A DNA stretch of 64,000 bases from Roseibium algicola (GTDB taxonomy: Bacteria; Pseudomonadota; Alphaproteobacteria; Rhizobiales; Stappiaceae): the NCBI RefSeq assembly GCF_001999245.1, contig NZ_CP019630.1, forward strand, positions 4,493,001 to 4,557,000, read 5' to 3'. Positions 24,805 to 32,836 of the stretch are shown here, piece by piece. Within the stretch, counting starts at the first letter, position 1, and each line of letters starts with the position of its first letter. The notes under the pieces were generated by a model. That model had not been told where the DNA came from. It saw only the letters and a program-made list of their open reading frames with translations, and did not search any database. The position numbers and the translations under genes are program-made.

Positions 24805-26012
24805 TGCTGGAACGCTCCCGGCCAGGAGACGGCATCTCCGAAGCCATTTTCGATTGTGGTGACGGCAGGCGTGCCAGCGCTGACACCGGAAATGCCGACG
24901 ACAAGCGCCCGTGTGACGAAGGCCTGACCGCGGAAGCCGAAGACCACCGTGTCACCGGCGCGCACGGGTTTGGGCGAGGTGGCGTCGATCATCGCGTAAT
25001 AGTCGATCGCGGAATAGTCGGGTATTTCGACCTCAAGCAGATCAGACTGGCGGGACGTCGGCTCCGAAGAGACGAGGGCCTTGACCGGGTACTTCGGGAA
25101 GACCGGATCGATGTAGAGGCCACCACCGAAGCAGTAGGCCTTGCCACCGTGGTAGTGTGAGACTTCCGAGAGATAGAGCACGGCAGGATCTTCCGGCAGG
25201 TCTTCCACTGCATGAAGAGGTGTCGTGCCGTGGAGACCGTTGCCCGGTTCGCACTGGGTGGCACCGGCTTCGGCAAGGGCGCCGAGCACTGCGGAGGACG
25301 TGGTGCCAGGAGCGTTGATCTCGATACGGCCGCGACCTGCGCTTGCCAGTGCTTCGGCGGCACGGGCGAGGGTCGACAGGTTTGGTGTCGGTTTGACCTT
25401 GCGCGTTTCCAGATCGAAAAGCAGGGCGGGGAAGGTCGTGATGCCGGCAAAGGCTCCACCTTCCAGGGCATCGAGTTCGGCTGCTACGGCGACAATGTCT
25501 TGCGCGTCAAAGCCGCCTTCATGGCCACGATAGAACGTGTCGCCCTCTGTCTGGATCCGGGCGAGAAGATTCTGTGTCCGACCGGCGGCTTTGGCGGCAG
25601 CGGCGGCTTCCTGTGCTTTCTCAGCCGAGAAGACCGTCCAGTAATCCGGTTGCAGTTTCGCAGCGGCAAAAGCGGCTTCCTGCCTCGGAACCTGGACCAG
25701 GTGGCCGAGATGCCCGGTCTTGAGGCCGGCACGGTCGCAGGCGAGAGCGCAGGCCATGTCGACGGCAACGGATCTTTCGATGCCGCCGCGCATGACCGCC
25801 TGGCAGAAACCGGAATGGCGTCCGACCTGTTTGGTCATGGCGAAGGTTTTCAGGCCGTGCTTGTCGGCCTCGCCCTTGAAAAGTCGAGCGTTGCGTTCGA
25901 CCGCGTCCAGATCGAGAACATAGGCATTGGCAGGGATCTTGCCGGCCTGATGCAGCGCCATGGCGGCTTCGATGAAGGCCGGATTGCGGCGCATGAGAAC
26001 GTCGAGAAACAT
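24801..26012 (-). CDS. YhfX-like PLP-dependent (alanine racemase-fold) enzyme
   Basis: The 403-residue protein starts at the ATG at 26012 after GGAGG. It has an alanine-racemase-type N-terminal barrel: AYVLDLDAVERNARLFKGEAD, then TFAMTKQVGRH holding the likely PLP lysine. A histidine/glycine-rich stretch (EVSHYHGGKAYCFGGGLYID) and a C-terminal beta domain follow. It resembles E. coli YhfX, whose reaction is not established. Being inside an ABC operon with an M20 hydrolase, it may racemise or rearrange an amino acid-like compound brought in by the importer. This is inference. Confidence 0.75.
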   Translation of the reverse strand: MFLDVLMRRNPAFIEAAMALHQAGKIPANAYVLDLDAVERNARLFKGEADKHGLKTFAMTKQVGRHSGFCQAVMRGGIERSVAVDMACALACDRAGLKTGHLGHLVQVPRQEAAFAAAKLQPDYWTVFSAEKAQEAAAAAKAAGRTQNLLARIQTEGDTFYRGHEGGFDAQDIVAVAAELDALEGGAFAGITTFPALLFDLETRKVKPTPNLSTLARAAEALASAGRGRIEINAPGTTSSAVLGALAEAGATQCEPGNGLHGTTPLHAVEDLPEDPAVLYLSEVSHYHGGKAYCFGGGLYIDPVFPKYPVKALVSSEPTSRQSDLLEVEIPDYSAIDYYAMIDATSPKPVRAGDTVVFGFRGQAFVTRALVVGISGVSAGTPAVTTIENGFGDAVSWPGAFQQ

Positions 26013-26026
26013 CGTGGTCCTCCAGG

Positions 26027-26980
26027 TTACCGGCTGGTGTCGCGCAGGGAGACGGCGACTGCGACGAGAATGATGAGACCGCGGACGATCATCTGGTCGG
26101 AGACATCGAGCCCCATCAGGATCAGTCCGTTGTTGAGCATGCCCATCAGCAGCGAGCCGAGCAGGGCGCCAATGACGGAGCCCTTGCCGCCGTTGAGGGC
26201 GGTGCCCCCGACGATGACGGCTGCGATGACCGTCATCAGGTCGCTTTCGCCGAGCGTGTATTTGGCAGCCTGAAGGCGGCCGGCGTAGAGCAGGCCGGCA
26301 AGCCCGGCCATGGCGCCGCACAGCGTCAGCACGCTGAGGCGGATGCGCGGAACCTTGATGCCGGAAACCTGGGCGGCGCGGGGATTGTCGCCCGTTGCCA
26401 CCACATGGGCGCCAAAGCGGGTGTTACGGTAGACGATATGGCCGATGACGACGGCAGCGATGGTCCAGATGACCAGTGAGGGGATGGAAAACAGGCTGCC
26501 GGAGCCGAAGATGCCTGCGAAGGTGTCGTTGAGGACCGGGATCGAGCGCAGGTCCGTCATGGAGCGGGCGATGCCGGCGAAGAGGCCCATGGTGGCCAGC
26601 GTCACCAGGAAGGACGGCAGGCGCAGATAGGCGACAAGGACGCCGTTCATGGCGCCGATCAAGGCACCGGCGCCGATGCCGGCGATGACGCCGACGACCA
26701 GCGGGTAGCTTTGCAGGGCAAGCGCTGCGGCGAGCGCCGAGACGGCAACGACTGAGCCGAAGCTGAGGTCGATTTCCCCGGCGGACAGCGCGAAGACCAG
26801 ACCGATCGCCATGATCGTTGCCGGTGCGGTCTGCAGAACGATGTTGGTCAGGTTGCGGGGCGACAGGAAGCCGACGTCGTGAAGGGTGAGAGCAAAGAAA
26901 AGAAAGATTCCGAGAAACCCGAAATAGATCACGCCTTGCTTGTAATCGAGTTGTCTTAGTCTCGAAACCGCCTGGGTCAT
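26027..26980 (-). CDS. CUT2-type ABC importer permease (RbsC-like)
   Basis: The 317-residue integral membrane protein starts at 26980 (MTQAVSRLRQLDYKQ) with TTGAGG upstream. It shows about nine hydrophobic segments and the family landmarks GEIDLSFGSVVAVSALAAALAL and ATGDNPRAAQVSGI, the cytoplasmic loop that meets the ATPase. It ends with GGTALNGGKGSVIGALLGSLLMGMLNNGLILMG, typical of RbsC. It is the only permease gene here, so it probably works as a homodimer. It serves one or both of the binding proteins encoded upstream. Confidence 0.9.
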   Translation of the reverse strand: MTQAVSRLRQLDYKQGVIYFGFLGIFLFFALTLHDVGFLSPRNLTNIVLQTAPATIMAIGLVFALSAGEIDLSFGSVVAVSALAAALALQSYPLVVGVIAGIGAGALIGAMNGVLVAYLRLPSFLVTLATMGLFAGIARSMTDLRSIPVLNDTFAGIFGSGSLFSIPSLVIWTIAAVVIGHIVYRNTRFGAHVVATGDNPRAAQVSGIKVPRIRLSVLTLCGAMAGLAGLLYAGRLQAAKYTLGESDLMTVIAAVIVGGTALNGGKGSVIGALLGSLLMGMLNNGLILMGLDVSDQMIVRGLIILVAVAVSLRDTSR

Positions 26981-27047
26981 GGATTGCCTCAAGTTCGAAG
27001 AGGTAGGTGACGGCAGGCCGCAAGGCGCGGCCTGCACGGAAAGGGAT

Positions 27048-28115
27048 TTACTTGGCTGCTTCGGCAACGCTTTCGGGCGGATCCATCTTCATGGACTTGT
27101 TCCAGCCTTCGGTGACATTATCCGTACCAACCGTGATGGCGTCGACCACCAGGAACGGATCGACGGACTTGCCGAGAAGGCTGGCTGCAGCGGACCGGGC
27201 CGCGTAGACGCCGATGCTGTAGGCTTCGTCCGCGATGATCGCCGCGGTGTTGCCACCCTTCAGCATGTCGAGGGCAACCGGCTCGTTGAGGTCGATGGTG
27301 ACCACCCTGGTGGTGTCGTTGCCCTGCTGGCGCAGAACCGAGAGGACGCCAAGGGCTGGTTCTGCCCACGGCGTATAGATGCCGCCGAGATCCGGGTTCC
27401 GCGACAGCATCGCCCGGGCGATGTCTTCGGCGTTTGCGGGATCGGTCATGCCGGACTCGATGGCGATTTCCATGTTCGGAAACTCGTTTTCGATGGTCCA
27501 TTTGAACGCCTGGTCACGCTGGTTGGTGACCGGGAAATCCGCATCGTGGAACATGTAGCCGACCGTACCCGTCTCGCCCATGGACGCAGCGAGTGCCCGG
27601 GCGGCCTTTTCGCCGATCTGAACCAGGTCGGCGGAGACGACGGTGACATAGTCCTTGCCATGGGTGAAGCCGTCGACGGCGTTGTCGACGAAGACAAGCT
27701 TCACGCCGGCATCGCGGGCGATGCCGTAAACGGTCTGTGCTGTGGTGGGGTCGATCGGCAGGGATACGATGATCGACGGCTGGTTGGCCATGATCGTCTC
27801 GACGTCGGACTTCTGGCGGGCAGAGTCAAAGCCGGCGTCGGTCTCGGCAACGACCTTGATGCCGAGCCGTTCGAACTCGTCCTTGGCGCCGCGTGCGACC
27901 GCGTTGGACCAATCGTAGAGCTCGTGCCAGGCAAAGGCGGCCGTGTAGTTGCCTTCGGCAACTTTCGCGACTTCGGCATCGGTCAGTTCGAGCGTTGCGA
28001 CCGGGGTCGGGGCTTCGCCCTTCGGGCCAACCGTTTGCGGGCGGTCAGCAGCCGAGGCCAAGGCGGTCATGCCGACCAGCAGTGTCGACGCCAGGAGTGT
28101 CTGTAACTTGAACAT
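27048..28115 (-). CDS. ABC importer periplasmic binding protein B
   Basis: This 355-residue type-1 periplasmic binding protein has a signal peptide (MFKLQTLLASTLLVGMTALASA) and a ribose-binding-protein-like two-lobe pattern: NAVARGAKDEFERLGIKVV, IIVSLPIDPTTAQ, VFVDNAVDG, and NPDLGGIYTPWAEPALGVLSVLRQQG. It is clearly paralogous to the next protein upstream (shared TVGPKGEA near the mature N-terminus, then matching lobes). It differs in ligand-side residues, so a related but different ligand is likely. It lies 67 bases upstream of the permease. Confidence 0.88.
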   Translation of the reverse strand: MFKLQTLLASTLLVGMTALASAADRPQTVGPKGEAPTPVATLELTDAEVAKVAEGNYTAAFAWHELYDWSNAVARGAKDEFERLGIKVVAETDAGFDSARQKSDVETIMANQPSIIVSLPIDPTTAQTVYGIARDAGVKLVFVDNAVDGFTHGKDYVTVVSADLVQIGEKAARALAASMGETGTVGYMFHDADFPVTNQRDQAFKWTIENEFPNMEIAIESGMTDPANAEDIARAMLSRNPDLGGIYTPWAEPALGVLSVLRQQGNDTTRVVTIDLNEPVALDMLKGGNTAAIIADEAYSIGVYAARSAAASLLGKSVDPFLVVDAITVGTDNVTEGWNKSMKMDPPESVAEAAK

Positions 28116-28213
28116 GCGACTTCTCCGTAAGGTTCGGTATTAACCGTCGGAAAGACGGTGTTGCTTCTCGGAGGTCCGTGCGGGTTTTTAGAATTGTTGT
28201 GAGGACCTGTTGG

Positions 28214-28243
28214 CCGGCAGGCTGTGATGGGGCAGCCTGCCGG
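28214..28243 (-). terminator. Intercistronic hairpin between the two binding-protein genes
   Basis: CCGGCAGGCTG pairs perfectly with CAGCCTGCCGG around an 8-base loop, 10 bases after the first binding-protein gene. It may stabilise that mRNA or cause partial termination, giving more binding protein A than downstream products. Confidence 0.55.
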
Positions 28244-28252
28244 AATGCCGGG

Positions 28253-29308
28253 TCAATTCGCGGAGGTAACGCTTGCCGGCGGGTCGATGTTGAGGGACTT
28301 CTTCCAGCCTTCGGCAACGTTGTCTGCAGTCACGGTGATGGCCGGTGCCGCGATGAAGGGCGGAACGTCCTTGTCGACGAGGCGCAGGGCTGCGGCAGCT
28401 GCCATGGCGCGGCCGAGTTCATAGGCTTCGTCCGCAACAATGGCTGCGACGTTGCCGCCGCGGACCATGTCGAGAGCTACCGGCTCGGACAGATCGAGCG
28501 TGACGATCTTGGTGTCCTTGTTGCCGTTGGCACGCAGGGCTGCGAGCACACCTTCGGCCGGGCCGGCCCAGGTCACATAGATGCCGCCGAGATCCGGGTT
28601 CTTGAGCAGCATGGCGTTGGCGATTTCCTCGGCGCGAGCCGGGTCGCTGATGCCTTGTTCTGCAACGATCTTGATGTCCGGATAGTCGTTTTCGATAGTC
28701 GACTTGAAGGCGTTGTCACGCTGGTTGGTCACGTAATAGTCGGCGTCGTGGAAAATCCAGCCGACGGTGCCCTTGCCGCCCATGGCGCTGGCGAGCGCGT
28801 CGGCAGCCTGTTTGCCCATCTGATAGAGATCGTCGGTCACGATGGCCGCATAATCGCGTGGGTGCTCATAATCGGCGGGCAGGTTGGACAGGAACACCAG
28901 GGAAACACCGGCATCGCGGGCTTCCTTGAAGGCGGCGGCGGATGTGACCGGGTCAAGCGGTAGCGACAGGATGATGTTGGGTTCCTTGGCCATGGCCGTT
29001 TCAACGTCGCTGCGCTGCTTGGCGGCATCAAAGCCGGCGCTGGTGGTTGCGACAACCTCGATGCCGAGGCGCTTGAACTCGTCCGTTGCACCGGCTGAAA
29101 CCGCGTTCACGAAATCGGATTGGTCGTGCCAGAGCAGGGCGGCCTTGTACTTTGCGTCCTTGATGGCGGCGACGGCATCGTCGGGAACCGTCACCTCGGC
29201 GGAAAGCGTTGCCGCTTCGCCCTTGGGACCGACCGTCTGGGCCATGGCGGAGACGGACATCAGCCCGAGAAGGGCGGATGTCGCCAGATGTTTGACTAGC
29301 AGTTTCAT
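28253..29308 (-). CDS. ABC importer periplasmic binding protein A
   Basis: This 351-residue type-1 binding protein has a signal peptide (MKLLVKHLATSALLGLMSVSAMA). Its lobes follow the same pattern as protein B: NAVSAGATDEFKRLGIEVV, IILSLPLDPVTS, LVFLSNLPADYEH, and NPDLGGIYVTWAGPAEGVLAALRANG. It is first of the pair in transcription order, directly after the M20 hydrolase gene. Two separate binding proteins feeding one permease suggest either two ligands or a recent duplication under divergence. Confidence 0.88.
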   Translation of the reverse strand: MKLLVKHLATSALLGLMSVSAMAQTVGPKGEAATLSAEVTVPDDAVAAIKDAKYKAALLWHDQSDFVNAVSAGATDEFKRLGIEVVATTSAGFDAAKQRSDVETAMAKEPNIILSLPLDPVTSAAAFKEARDAGVSLVFLSNLPADYEHPRDYAAIVTDDLYQMGKQAADALASAMGGKGTVGWIFHDADYYVTNQRDNAFKSTIENDYPDIKIVAEQGISDPARAEEIANAMLLKNPDLGGIYVTWAGPAEGVLAALRANGNKDTKIVTLDLSEPVALDMVRGGNVAAIVADEAYELGRAMAAAAALRLVDKDVPPFIAAPAITVTADNVAEGWKKSLNIDPPASVTSAN

Positions 29309-29332
29309 TTCTAACCCTCTGTTATGTTTGGT

Positions 29333-30613
29333 TCAGTCTGCTTCTTCTTCCAGGCCGCAATAGTCGGCCACGAACAGCGCGAAAGCCCTGACGGCTGCCA
29401 GATAGCTTTCCACCTCGATGCGCTCTTCGAATGTGTGTGCGACGCTGATGTCCCCAGGTGCGCAGTAGACCGCGGGACAACCGATCTCGTTGACAAGAAA
29501 GGGAGATTCCGACCAGTAAGGCGCACCGCCGATGGCACCGCCGGAAAGGTTCTGGCCATTCGTGGCAACCTCGACGCAGCGGGACAGCTGCAGGGCGGCG
29601 GGGGTTTCGCGGGAGATCTCGACGGGTGAGCCACCGAAGCGGTGATCACGGCCGGCGGGGTACGCAATCCCGATGCCGATGCCGTCGGCCACTGGCGCCG
29701 ACCGGACGACCGCTTCAAAGGCGGCGACCGCCTCATCCAGGTTCTCGCCGGGGCGGAGCTTGCGGATCAGGGAGAGCTTGCACTCGCCCGGAACGGCAAT
29801 ATAGCCGCCGCCATTGATATGCGTGACGAGGATGGAGGAAGCGCCGACCAGATCGTGCTTCGGTCCTGCTGCCAGTTCCGCCTCATGTTGCCAGAGGTTG
29901 CCCAGAATTGCGTGGGTTGCCTTAAGGGCATCGACGCCCAGCTCCGGCGTGCCGAAATAGGCGGATTTGCCGGTTATGGTGATATCGGCAATGAAGAAAC
30001 CGATCTGGGCCGTGTAGACATCCAGCCTGGTCGGTTCGACATAGACCGCGAAATCCGGCTTTGCGATGGTGCCGTCCTTGACCCTTTTGACGAGATCGTG
30101 TGCGCCGGCACTGACGCCGGTGCCCGGTTCGCCGCTTTCCTCATCGCCGATGAAAGCGAAGGAGAGGCCGCCGGCGGGACGGTAGCCTGCCTTCTGCAAG
30201 AGCCTGAGGCCGCCAAGTGCGGCGCAGATGCCACCCTTGAGATCACAGGCGCCGCGGCCCCAGATCTCACCGTCTATCAAGGCGCCGCCGAAGGGGCTTT
30301 CCTGCGGCTTGCCCTGCCAGGCTTCCTGCCAGCCGCGCACATGCACGGTGTCGGTGTGGCCGACGAAGAGGAGGCGCGGGGCATCGTCACCGGTGACCGG
30401 CTGGTGCTGGCCCCAGACGTTGAGGCGGCCGGGCAGGAATTCGCCGGAGCCGGTTTCAAGACCGAGCGTTTCCATTTGCGACTTCAGGAAGGTGGCAAAG
30501 CCGGTTTCGTTGCCGGTGACGCTGTCAATCGACAGTGCGCCGCGAAGCAGGTCGATGTCGGCGTCCCGGTCCTGCGTGGTCAGCAGCTTTTCATGCAGGT
30601 TTGAGGAAACCAT
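29333..30613 (-). CDS. M20-family metallohydrolase (ArgE/DapE/ACY1 type)
   Basis: The 426-residue cytoplasmic protein has the M20 metal ligands in order: GHTDTVHV, GRGACDLKGG, IGDEESGEPG (catalytic Glu-Glu pair), a VEPTRLD acidic ligand and a late histidine in DISVAHTFEERIEVE. Such enzymes remove acyl groups from amino acids or cleave dipeptide-like amides. Its start overlaps the ROK gene stop (TGATG). In this operon it may process an N-acylated or peptide-like import product before the PLP enzyme acts. The substrate is unknown. Confidence 0.85.
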   Translation of the reverse strand: MVSSNLHEKLLTTQDRDADIDLLRGALSIDSVTGNETGFATFLKSQMETLGLETGSGEFLPGRLNVWGQHQPVTGDDAPRLLFVGHTDTVHVRGWQEAWQGKPQESPFGGALIDGEIWGRGACDLKGGICAALGGLRLLQKAGYRPAGGLSFAFIGDEESGEPGTGVSAGAHDLVKRVKDGTIAKPDFAVYVEPTRLDVYTAQIGFFIADITITGKSAYFGTPELGVDALKATHAILGNLWQHEAELAAGPKHDLVGASSILVTHINGGGYIAVPGECKLSLIRKLRPGENLDEAVAAFEAVVRSAPVADGIGIGIAYPAGRDHRFGGSPVEISRETPAALQLSRCVEVATNGQNLSGGAIGGAPYWSESPFLVNEIGCPAVYCAPGDISVAHTFEERIEVESYLAAVRAFALFVADYCGLEEEAD

Positions 30614-31827
30614 CAGGCCGCTCCCTTCTTGAAGGTTTCGATGGACGGCGGCGGAACGGCGATTTCAACGCCCTTGAGGCCTTCGGTGAAAAGCGACAGG
30701 TGCAGACGGGAGAGGGCGACGGAGGCACCGCCGGCAAGGGCTGCGTGATTGCCGAGGGTCGACTTCTCGATCAGGACAGGGCGGGGGAAGCATCTGGAGA
30801 CGAACTTGCGAACGTTGCCAAAAAGCTCATCCCGCGTGCCGATGGAACCGCCGATGACGATGCAGGACGGGTCCATGACCGCTGCCAGCGCTGCCATGAC
30901 GCGGGCGACCTGGCGGGCGATCTCTTCCAGCGTTTCTGTGGCGGCAGTGTCGCCTGTGTTTGCGGCGTCGAAGATGTCCGGCACGTCCAGTGTTCTGCCG
31001 GTCTTGCTTTTATAGAGATCGGTGATGGCGTGGGTGGCGGCGACACGTTCCAGGGCACCGACTTCCAGGCTTTCCGGTTCGAACGGATCAGCGCCGAAGG
31101 GCAGGTAGCCGATTTCACCGGCAGCGCCGTTCATGCCCCGGTGGAGCTGGCCACCGATGACGATGCCTGCACCGATACCGGTGCCGATGGAGACGTAGAT
31201 CAGGTCGTCCTTGTCGCCGCGTTTGGTGAGCCAGTGTTCTCCCAGGGCAGCAAGGTTGACGTCGTTTTCGATAAAGACCTCGATGCCGAGGATCTCGCGC
31301 CAAAGACCAGGGGCGTCGATGTCGCCGATGCCGGGGATGTTCGGGGCCATGCGGATGTGGCCGGTAGCCGGGTCCGGAGCGCCTGGTACGCCAATGACGG
31401 CGACACGAGGCAGCTTGAGCGAGGGGCTGGCTTCGGTCGCTGCCCGGCGGATGAGGTCCGCGACCTGATTGACGACGGCAATGCCGCCCTGCCTGTCGGT
31501 CGGCTCCACCAGCTCCGAGACGACGGCCCCGGTCAGGTTGCAAATGGCAACACGGATCTTGGTGCCGCCGAGATCGACGCTGGCAACGGATGCCGCATCC
31601 GGCACGATTTCATAAACCACGGCACGGCGGCCGATATGGCCTTCGGTCTGTCCAACCGTGCGCACCCAGCCTTCTTCTTCCAGATTGCCGACGATTTCCG
31701 AAACCGTCTGTTTCGACAGGCCGGTGATCTTGGAGACGCTCGCCCGGGAGATCGGGCTGTAGCTGGCAATCGCCTGGACGATGGCACTCAAGGACATGCG
31801 TCTGGAGATGTTCGAGGGGTCTGCCAA
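30613..31827 (-). CDS. ROK-family transcriptional repressor of the ABC operon
   Basis: The 404-residue protein has an N-terminal winged helix (ISRASVSKITGLSKQTVSEIVGNLEEEGWV) and a ROK sugar-kinase-like domain (VDLGGTKIRVAICNLTG; VIGVPGAPDP; IENDVNLAALGE; GTGIGAGIVIGGQLHRG). The cysteine-rich zinc motif usual in ROK kinases is not visible (it reads GAAGEIGYLP), consistent with a pure regulator. The start is a TTG at 31827 with GGAG upstream; the first ATG is at residue 11. It is the first gene of its own operon, and a palindrome sits just upstream. Confidence 0.87.
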   Translation of the reverse strand: MADPSNISRRMSLSAIVQAIASYSPISRASVSKITGLSKQTVSEIVGNLEEEGWVRTVGQTEGHIGRRAVVYEIVPDAASVASVDLGGTKIRVAICNLTGAVVSELVEPTDRQGGIAVVNQVADLIRRAATEASPSLKLPRVAVIGVPGAPDPATGHIRMAPNIPGIGDIDAPGLWREILGIEVFIENDVNLAALGEHWLTKRGDKDDLIYVSIGTGIGAGIVIGGQLHRGMNGAAGEIGYLPFGADPFEPESLEVGALERVAATHAITDLYKSKTGRTLDVPDIFDAANTGDTAATETLEEIARQVARVMAALAAVMDPSCIVIGGSIGTRDELFGNVRKFVSRCFPRPVLIEKSTLGNHAALAGGASVALSRLHLSLFTEGLKGVEIAVPPPSIETFKKGAA

Positions 31828-31838
31828 GGCTACGCTCC

Positions 31839-31865
31839 ATTAGTTCGTTCTGTCACCGAACTAAT
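31839..31865. promoter_or_regulatory. Palindromic operator upstream of the ROK gene
   Basis: ATTAGTTCG and CGAACTAAT are perfect 9-bp inverted arms with a 9-base spacer, 12 bases upstream of the ROK start codon. ROK repressors bind such sites, so autoregulation of the whole operon is likely. Confidence 0.7.
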
Positions 31866-32095
31866 TAGATTTTGAGACACGAGTCAAGCGGTGCATTGAA
31901 AAATCGGGAGAGATTGAAAGCAGGTTGAGGGGGGCGGCGAGAGAAAAACGATGTCTGAGCAATCGAAAAGACAAGCGCGTGAAGGCAGTTGCGGGTGGGG
32001 CAGGAAGGGCCGAAAAAAATGTTCCGATGCGCACAACGGAGGCAGTCACCAAGTTCCTGTTTGCAAGAGTGATTTTGAAAAATGCGGTCTAAACA
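31866..32095. other. Intergenic region before the packaging genes
   Basis: This 230-base stretch between the divergent ABC operon and the phage packaging fragment has no convincing gene. It holds the ROK promoter on one side. Confidence 0.35.
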
Positions 32096-32317
32096 GTGGC
32101 TTCAGACATTGGGGCGACGTGGACAGCTTCGACAAAACCGGGCAAAAAGGGGCTTCCTTATTTTACCGTGGATCAGTGTGCCCAAGAGGCCTGGTACCGG
32201 TTTTACGCTTCTTCCCAAAACCAAAGACAATTTCAGCAAGGCGCAGGCTTTTGCATCTGGTGCTTCGAGCGCCGGGGCCAAGGACCGGCGGTGGGGAAGC
32301 TGCGGACCGTGTCTTGA
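32096..32317 (+). CDS. Possible small phage-region protein
   Basis: This 73-residue frame opens with GTG right after an in-frame stop. It has a protein-like composition (LPYFTVDQCAQEAWYRFYAS, then a C-x-x-C pair in FCIWCFERRG). It is directly upstream of the terminase small-subunit gene, in the same direction. No good Shine-Dalgarno is visible and I know no relative, so it may be a remnant or not coding. Confidence 0.3.
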   Translation: MASDIGATWTASTKPGKKGLPYFTVDQCAQEAWYRFYASSQNQRQFQQGAGFCIWCFERRGQGPAVGKLRTVS

Positions 32318-32353
32318 ACTGACCTCCAGACGACTTGCAGGAAAGTGCGACCC

Positions 32354-32836
32354 ATGACTTTGCCAGAAGGGGGTGGCAGCGCGCTGAAGTGGCCGACAGC
32401 CAGAGCGCGCCGGAAGGTGTGCGCGGAGTTTTGCGCGCATATTGCCGCCGGATATTCGATCGACAGTTTCCCGGACGCCGACCGCCGGACGATCCGCTAT
32501 TACGCCGAACAGTTTCCCGAGGACTTTCCACCCGCAAGGCTGGAGGAAGCCGCCCGGCGCGGCCTTCTGGAGTGGGAGCGGATCGGCAAGGACGGCGCCA
32601 GCGGAGAGCTGGCGAAATTCAACGCCAGCGCCTGGACCTTTGCCATGAAGAACCGCGCCGGCTGGCGAGACCGAACGGAGCCGGACGCCTGGCCGGTCTG
32701 GAGCGGGCCGGAAGACAGCAAGACACTCGAGACCTTGAAACCGCGCAGCTCGGAGGAAATCGCTCTGGGCGTGATGGCATTGCTGACCGGAAAGGATACG
32801 CCAAAGGATGGCGACGGCCCTCGAAACGCTGATTGA
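32354..32836 (+). CDS. Phage terminase small subunit-like protein
   Basis: The 160-residue protein starts at ATG 32354 (an in-frame GTG lies 9 bases upstream). The N-terminal part has a helix-turn-helix-like region (RARRKVCAEFCAHIAAGYSIDSF, DRRTIRYYAEQFPEDFPPARLEEAARRG). The middle AKFNASAWTFAMKNRAGWRDRTE is typical of small terminase subunits, which choose the DNA to be packaged. It overlaps the large-subunit gene by 29 bases, the usual arrangement. Confidence 0.75.
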   Translation: MTLPEGGGSALKWPTARARRKVCAEFCAHIAAGYSIDSFPDADRRTIRYYAEQFPEDFPPARLEEAARRGLLEWERIGKDGASGELAKFNASAWTFAMKNRAGWRDRTEPDAWPVWSGPEDSKTLETLKPRSSEEIALGVMALLTGKDTPKDGDGPRNAD

